Shown here: one piece after another, positions 59,747 to 64,000 of the stretch | Layout: the number at the start of each line of letters is the position of its first letter | Numbering within the stretch: position 1 is the stretch's first letter | Source: an uncultured Bacteroidales bacterium | GTDB lineage: Bacteria; Bacteroidota; Bacteroidia; Bacteroidales; WCHB1-69 | Direction of reading: 5' to 3' | DNA length: 64,000 bases | Assembly: GCA_946407715.1 (NCBI GenBank) | Contig: CAMJPH010000005.1 | Coordinates: 1-64,000, forward strand | The notes under the pieces: generated by a model | What the model saw: the letters and a program-made list of their open reading frames with translations, nothing else | What the model was told of the DNA's origin: nothing | The model's database searches: none | Program-made: the position numbers and the translations under genes

Positions 59747-61060
59747 ATGAAAAAGCTTTTCATAGAGACATACGGTTGTCAGATGAATTTTGCGGATAGT
59801 GAGGTGGTGGCTTCCATCTTGAAAGAGATGTACTCGTTGACGAAAGAGATTCAGGAAGCCGATTTAATCCTCATTAACACATGTTCCATCCGTGACAAGG
59901 CTGAACAGCGCATTCACAAGCGTTTGAAGGAATTAGAGGCTTATAAGCGTCGTAGGCGCACCTTGCAAGTCGGTCTGCTTGGCTGCATGGCAGAGCGGAT
60001 GAAGGAGGAGTTGTTGCAGACTGAGCCGGTACTGGATTTCATCGCCGGTCCCGATGCTTACCGCTCGTTGCCGCAGCTCATCGCCGATTCGCAGCAAGGA
60101 CACACTTCGTTCAATGTATTGCTTTCTAAGGAAGAGACGTATGACAATATCATGCCCGTGCGCTACGATGCCAACGGCGTGTCTGCGTTCGTCTCCATCA
60201 TGCGCGGGTGCAACAATTTCTGCTCCTACTGCGTGGTGCCCTATACTCGCGGTCGTGAGCGAAGCCGGAGCCCGAAAACCATCCTCGGTGAAATTGAGGA
60301 TTTGTTGAAAGATAACTATAAGGAAGTCACGCTGTTGGGACAGAATGTGAATTCCTATAACTGGAAGGAAGAAGGGCAAGAGGTTTCTTTTGCCAAGTTG
60401 ATGGCAATGGTGGCGGAAATGTCGCCGGAACTGCGTGTACGGTTCGCCACATCGCATCCGAAAGACCTCTCTGACGAGTTGATTGAAACGATTGCCCGTT
60501 ACGACAACATCTGCAAGTGCATTCATCTGCCGGTGCAGTCGGGCAGTGACGAGATGTTGCAGAAGATGCATCGCGTTTATACCCGCGAGAGCTATTTGGA
60601 GCGGGTGCGGAAGATCAAGGAGATGCTTCCGGATTGTACCATCACCACGGACATCATTGTCGGCTTCAGTGGAGAAACCCTTGATAACCACCATGATACG
60701 TTGTCCATTATGCGCGAAGTCGGCTACGAATATGCTTATATGTTCAAGTATTCTGAGCGCGGTGGCACGTTGGCTTCCAAGCAATATCCCGACGATATTC
60801 CTGACGAGGAAAAAACCCGCCGGTTAGAGGAAGTCATTGCGTTACAGGGCGAGCTCTCGATGGTCAGCAACCTTCGCGATGTGGGCAAGACCTTCCGCGT
60901 GCTGGTTGAAGGAGCATCAAAACGCTCTGACGCCCAGCTGTTTGGCCGCAACAGCCAGAACAAGGTGATTATTTTCCCACGGGAGAAGCACCAGATAGGC
61001 GACTATGTGGACGTGACGGTGACGGAGTGTACACCAGCTACACTATTGGCTAATGCATAA
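59747..61060 (+). CDS. miaB: tRNA methylthiotransferase MiaB
   Basis: A 437-aa radical-SAM enzyme that adds a methylthio group to i6A37 of tRNA. The N-terminal cluster cysteines are in ETYGCQMNF, INTCSIRDKA and GLLGCMAER; the radical-SAM cysteines are in MRGCNNFCSYCVVPYTRGRE. Then come LLGQNVNSY and LPVQSGS, and the C-terminal TRAM domain binds RNA. It lies in a run with der and rlmN. Confidence 0.96.
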   Translation: MKKLFIETYGCQMNFADSEVVASILKEMYSLTKEIQEADLILINTCSIRDKAEQRIHKRLKELEAYKRRRRTLQVGLLGCMAERMKEELLQTEPVLDFIAGPDAYRSLPQLIADSQQGHTSFNVLLSKEETYDNIMPVRYDANGVSAFVSIMRGCNNFCSYCVVPYTRGRERSRSPKTILGEIEDLLKDNYKEVTLLGQNVNSYNWKEEGQEVSFAKLMAMVAEMSPELRVRFATSHPKDLSDELIETIARYDNICKCIHLPVQSGSDEMLQKMHRVYTRESYLERVRKIKEMLPDCTITTDIIVGFSGETLDNHHDTLSIMREVGYEYAYMFKYSERGGTLASKQYPDDIPDEEKTRRLEEVIALQGELSMVSNLRDVGKTFRVLVEGASKRSDAQLFGRNSQNKVIIFPREKHQIGDYVDVTVTECTPATLLANA

Positions 61061-61083
61061 TTCACAATTCATGATTCATAATT

Positions 61084-62124
61084 ATGGGGGATATTCGGAA
61101 TATCGGGTTTGATTCGTTGATTTCGTTTTTGCGGGAAAACGGGGAGAAGCCGTTTCGGGCGAAGCAGATATGGACGTGGTTGTGGAAACGGGGTGCAGGG
61201 TCGTTTGAGGAGATGACGGACCTTTCCGTGGCTTTGCGGACAAAGTTACAGGGGAATTTCACGTTCCATAGGGCAGAGATTGCCGAAGAGGTGCAGAGCA
61301 GCGACAAAACCACCAAGTTCCTGTTGCGGTTTCATGACGGCAAGATGGTGGAGGGCGTGCTGATTCCGAGCAAGGAGCGTGTCACGGCGTGCCTCTCCAC
61401 GCAAATCGGGTGTCCGCTGCATTGTGCGTTTTGCGCCACAGGCACCATGGGATTTATCCGTAATTTACACTACAGCGAAATTATTGACGAATATGTCTTG
61501 CTCAATAACCGTGCGCAAGAGATTTACAACCAACATATTACCAATATCGTCTTTATGGGGATGGGCGAGCCGTTACTCAACTTCGACAATATGATGATGG
61601 CCATAGACATCCTAACGGGCAAGGACTACTTTGGTCTTTCGCCCGCACGTATCACCCTTTCCACGGCAGGCATTATAAAAGGTGTCAAGGCATTGGCGGA
61701 CAGAGGATTCCGTTGTGGATTGGCCATTTCATTGCATAGTGCCGACCCCACCGTGCGCGGCAACATCATGCCGGTGACCGAGCACAATCCGTTACACGAT
61801 TTACAGGCTGCTTTGGCGTATTACCATCAGAAGACGGGTGAGCGTATTACGATTGAGTATCTGCTGCTTTCAAAAGTCAACGATTCGGAGAAAGCTGCTG
61901 AGCAGTTAGCGCATTTTTGCCGGCCATTCCCCGTGAAAATCAACATCATAGAATACAATTCCACCCCTGATTCGTTATTCCACAAGTCAGATCCGACCCA
62001 TCGTCAGAACTTTATCGCGGTATTGGAGCGTTGCAACATGGTGGTCAACATTCGTCAGAGCAAAGGTCAAGACATTGCAGCCGCTTGTGGACAATTGGTG
62101 AAACAGGGGATGAGTAGAGGATAA
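61084..62124 (+). CDS. rlmN: Dual-specificity 23S rRNA/tRNA methyltransferase RlmN
   Basis: A 346-aa radical-SAM enzyme that methylates A2503 of 23S rRNA and A37 of some tRNAs. It has EKPFRAKQIWTWLWKRG, GCPLHCAFCATG (CX3CX2C cluster), FMGMGEPLLNFDNM, ITLSTAGI, AISLHSADP and the late catalytic Cys in KGQDIAAACGQL. The gene begins 23 bases after miaB, with short TTCATAATT-type words between. Confidence 0.96.
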   Translation: MGDIRNIGFDSLISFLRENGEKPFRAKQIWTWLWKRGAGSFEEMTDLSVALRTKLQGNFTFHRAEIAEEVQSSDKTTKFLLRFHDGKMVEGVLIPSKERVTACLSTQIGCPLHCAFCATGTMGFIRNLHYSEIIDEYVLLNNRAQEIYNQHITNIVFMGMGEPLLNFDNMMMAIDILTGKDYFGLSPARITLSTAGIIKGVKALADRGFRCGLAISLHSADPTVRGNIMPVTEHNPLHDLQAALAYYHQKTGERITIEYLLLSKVNDSEKAAEQLAHFCRPFPVKINIIEYNSTPDSLFHKSDPTHRQNFIAVLERCNMVVNIRQSKGQDIAAACGQLVKQGMSRG

Positions 62125-62188
62125 GAAGGATTTGATTTTGGAAATCTACACGAATGGTACAAATCAGTGTGGCAAGCGAGTTATTTTG

Positions 62189-63535
62189 CTATATCATAAA
62201 TGGTTTCAGCACCTCTTCAATAAAAGCGCGTTTCTCTTTCAGCAATGCCTCTGTCCGCGCCTCCATCAGCAGCCGCAAGTAAGGTTCCGTGTTGGACGGG
62301 CGGATGTTGAACCACCAGTCGGCAAACTCTACGCGGTAGCCGTCGAAGTCGAGGATTTTTGTCGGTTCCTCCTGTGCGACGCAGGCTGTTTTCACCGCCT
62401 CCATGGCCTCTTTCTTGTGTTCAATCGTGAAGTTGATTTCGCCGGAGTTGGCATAGCGTTTGATCTGCGCAATTAGCTGTGACACAGCGATTCCCCGCTT
62501 TTTCATTTCGGAAAAGACGTGTAGCGCTACTTGCGAAGCAATCATCGCGGAGTCTGAGTAGAAAAAGTCGCGGAAATAGTAATGGCCGGCATACTCTCCG
62601 CCGAACGCACCGTCAATTTCGCGCAACTTCATGGCAGCGTAGGCTCTTCCCACTCGCCAGATGTACATTTCCCGACCCATCTTCTCCAAATACTCCGCTA
62701 CCGATTTCGAGGTTCTAATATCTTGAATCACATAACCTTGCACGTTTTTCTCTTCAATAAAATAGTGTCCTAAAACCGCAATCATCAAATCCGGCGGGAT
62801 GAAATCGCCATGCTCATCCACAAACATCACACGGTCGGCATCGCCATCGAACACCACCCCGATGTCGGCGTGCGTCTCGCGCACCTTTTCCTGTAACGCC
62901 ACAATGTTTTCGGGTTCCAACGGATTCGCTTCGTGGTTTGGAAACGTACCATCCAACGTGTCAAAGAGATAAAGCGGCTTGTCACCGAAAATCTCCTTCA
63001 CGAGAATGGAAGCCATGCCATTCGAGCAATCCATTACAATGTTCAGATTATCAACAGGATAGTGATATTGTGACTGAAATTCAAGGTATTCTTGTTTTAC
63101 GGGATAATCCACGATTTTGCCTTTCGGGGCGGTGACGACCACCTCGTCGTGCAGGATTTTCTGCTCCAACTCGCCTAATCCCGTGTCGAAGCCCACAGGA
63201 AGCGCATCCCTTCTTGAAACTTTCAACCCATTGTATTCCTTTGGGTTATGGGAGGCGGTAATCATCACAGAAGCGTCAAAATGATGCTTTGCGGTGAAGT
63301 AATAGACCATCGGTGTGGTGGTCAGCCCCATGTCATACACGTCCGCACCCGCATCCGTGATACCACGAGCCAGCTCATCGAACATATCCGATGAAGTCAG
63401 CCGCATGTCGCGACCAATCAGCACTTTATCCGCCTTCAACAAAGCCGGCAAAAAGAAACCGAATTTATAAACTGTGTCCAAATCGAAATCTTTACCGAAG
63501 ATTCCACGAAAGTCGTATGCTTTAAATGCGCCCAT
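62189..63535 (-). CDS. Phosphomannomutase/phosphoglucomutase
   Basis: A 448-aa alpha-D-phosphohexomutase. The phosphoserine is in MITASHNPKEYNG, the metal site is VVFDGDADRVMF, the sugar-binding loop is GGEYAGHYYF and the phosphate-binding loop is NIRPSNTEPYLRL. It would supply mannose-1-P or glucose-1-P for glycan and LPS precursors. ATG 63535 follows a -7 element at 63556-63564. Confidence 0.93.
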   Translation of the reverse strand: MGAFKAYDFRGIFGKDFDLDTVYKFGFFLPALLKADKVLIGRDMRLTSSDMFDELARGITDAGADVYDMGLTTTPMVYYFTAKHHFDASVMITASHNPKEYNGLKVSRRDALPVGFDTGLGELEQKILHDEVVVTAPKGKIVDYPVKQEYLEFQSQYHYPVDNLNIVMDCSNGMASILVKEIFGDKPLYLFDTLDGTFPNHEANPLEPENIVALQEKVRETHADIGVVFDGDADRVMFVDEHGDFIPPDLMIAVLGHYFIEEKNVQGYVIQDIRTSKSVAEYLEKMGREMYIWRVGRAYAAMKLREIDGAFGGEYAGHYYFRDFFYSDSAMIASQVALHVFSEMKKRGIAVSQLIAQIKRYANSGEINFTIEHKKEAMEAVKTACVAQEEPTKILDFDGYRVEFADWWFNIRPSNTEPYLRLLMEARTEALLKEKRAFIEEVLKPFMI

Positions 63536-63555
63536 TTTCTTTTCAAATTAAGAGT

Positions 63556-63564
63556 GCAAAAATA
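63556..63564 (-). promoter_or_regulatory. Bacteroidetes -7 promoter element
   Basis: TATTTTTGC on the minus strand, 20 nt before the phosphohexomutase ATG. Confidence 0.65.
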
Positions 63565-63575
63565 CAAAAATATTG

Positions 63576-63584
63576 TACTTTTGC
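63576..63584 (+). promoter_or_regulatory. Bacteroidetes -7 promoter element for the TlpA-like gene
   Basis: TACTTTTGC. An ATG lies three bases downstream at 63588, opening a 20-codon frame, and the gene start lies at 63647. Confidence 0.65.
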
Positions 63585-63646
63585 GCAATGTTTGCGGACG
63601 ATTCCGCTATGTTCATTTTCTATAGGTTGAAATTAAACAAAAAACA

Positions 63647-64000
63647 ATGAAAATACAGCTGAAACTGACCCTGCTTTGGGTTTTTATGATGGCGTTTGTA
63701 TGCGTGCAAGCGCAGGTTGTCACCGATTTTGATGAACTTTATGCGCAGGAGCTGCTGAAACCCGGCACGCCCGCACCCGATTTCCAACTGAACAATCCTG
63801 ACGGAAAAACGGTGAAATTCAGCGAATTTGCCAAGGGCAAGTATGTCGTCATCGACTTCTGGGCATCCTGGTGCCCCGATTGTCGCAAAGATCTTCCCGA
63901 AATCATCCGTCTTTACCGCAAATTCCACAAAAACGGCGTGGAATTCCTTGGCGTTTCGTTCGACATCGACAAGGAGAAATGGACGGATTACATCGCCAAA
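63647..64000 (+). CDS. TlpA/ResA-like thioredoxin-fold protein, N-terminal part
   Basis: 118 residues are visible before the window ends. The signal peptide (KLTLLWVFMMAFVCVQAQ) is followed by GTPAPDFQLNNPDGKTVKFSEF and the redox motif FWASWCPDCRKDLPEI, typical of periplasmic AhpC/TSA-type or TlpA-like thiol reductants. The later part GVEFLGVSFDIDKEKW fits the family. The C-terminus is outside the window. Confidence 0.85.
   Translation, partial: MKIQLKLTLLWVFMMAFVCVQAQVVTDFDELYAQELLKPGTPAPDFQLNNPDGKTVKFSEFAKGKYVVIDFWASWCPDCRKDLPEIIRLYRKFHKNGVEFLGVSFDIDKEKWTDYIAK

Overview
The window is a chromosomal segment from a member of the Bacteroidota, most likely order Bacteroidales. Three things point there. 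Most genes and tRNAs are preceded by the Bacteroidetes -7 promoter element TAnnTTTGC, and there are almost no Shine-Dalgarno sequences. Four secreted proteins end in a type IX secretion (T9SS) C-terminal sorting domain. The gene content is also typical: a TonB-dependent receptor with a carboxypeptidase-like N-terminal domain, ExbB/ExbD/ExbD, cobalamin-dependent ribonucleotide reductase, Bacteroidetes-type RF1 and a Rho factor with a long disordered basic N-terminus. The genus cannot be fixed from the sequence alone.

Layout. 1-4.1 kb is accessory-looking: the end of a TerB-like gene, a polyvalent-type protein kinase, a pRiA4b ORF-3-like protein, a conserved 153-aa protein, a class I glutamine amidotransferase and a possibly frameshifted small membrane protein, with palindromic repeats between. 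4.1-12.4 kb carries a GH20 hexosaminidase, an aspartate aminotransferase, a gingipain-type C25 protease, surE with a small membrane protein, and a ferredoxin. 12.6-20.3 kb is mostly envelope: a TonB-dependent receptor, tRNA-Asp, a structured noncoding RNA candidate, an OMP/lipoprotein/LamG-lipoprotein trio bounded by two matching hairpins, and a FISUMP protein behind mreB. 20.3-33.6 kb is metabolic: mreB, hutI, a FemAB/GNAT-like protein coupled to gpsA, ackA, a lutA-like gene, nrdJ, a lone dppB-type permease, prfA and a BtuF-like lipoprotein. 33.7-44.2 kb contains holA-nuclease-queD (overlapping), a putative HEPN-CBS protein, a PHP phosphatase, a serine hydrolase, rho, a T9SS protein and folP. 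44.3-52.2 kb contains tRNA-Arg beside a MITE-like element, a leftward coaX-OMP-TPR-lptC operon, pdxA, serC-serA and tRNA-Ser. 52.3-64 kb contains exbB-hypothetical-exbD-exbD, another T9SS protein, yicC, der, miaB, rlmN, a phosphohexomutase and the start of a TlpA-like gene.

Functional links. ExbB/ExbD would energise the TonB-dependent receptor. serC/serA and pdxA share chemistry with PLP and serine synthesis. nrdJ makes growth depend on cobalamin, and the BtuF-like lipoprotein is a candidate uptake component. The T9SS cargoes (protease, nuclease, two unknowns) suggest foraging outside the cell.

The least explained signals are not genes. They are palindromes with compensated arms placed at gene ends, a recurrent GCGGAAA-type oligomer in 3' regions and hairpins, and a large set of degenerate short-word repeats that fill many intergenic spacers. 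The structured RNA at about 15.39-15.68 kb and the HEPN-CBS fusion are the best candidates for unusual functional elements. No convincing new multigene defence system was found.
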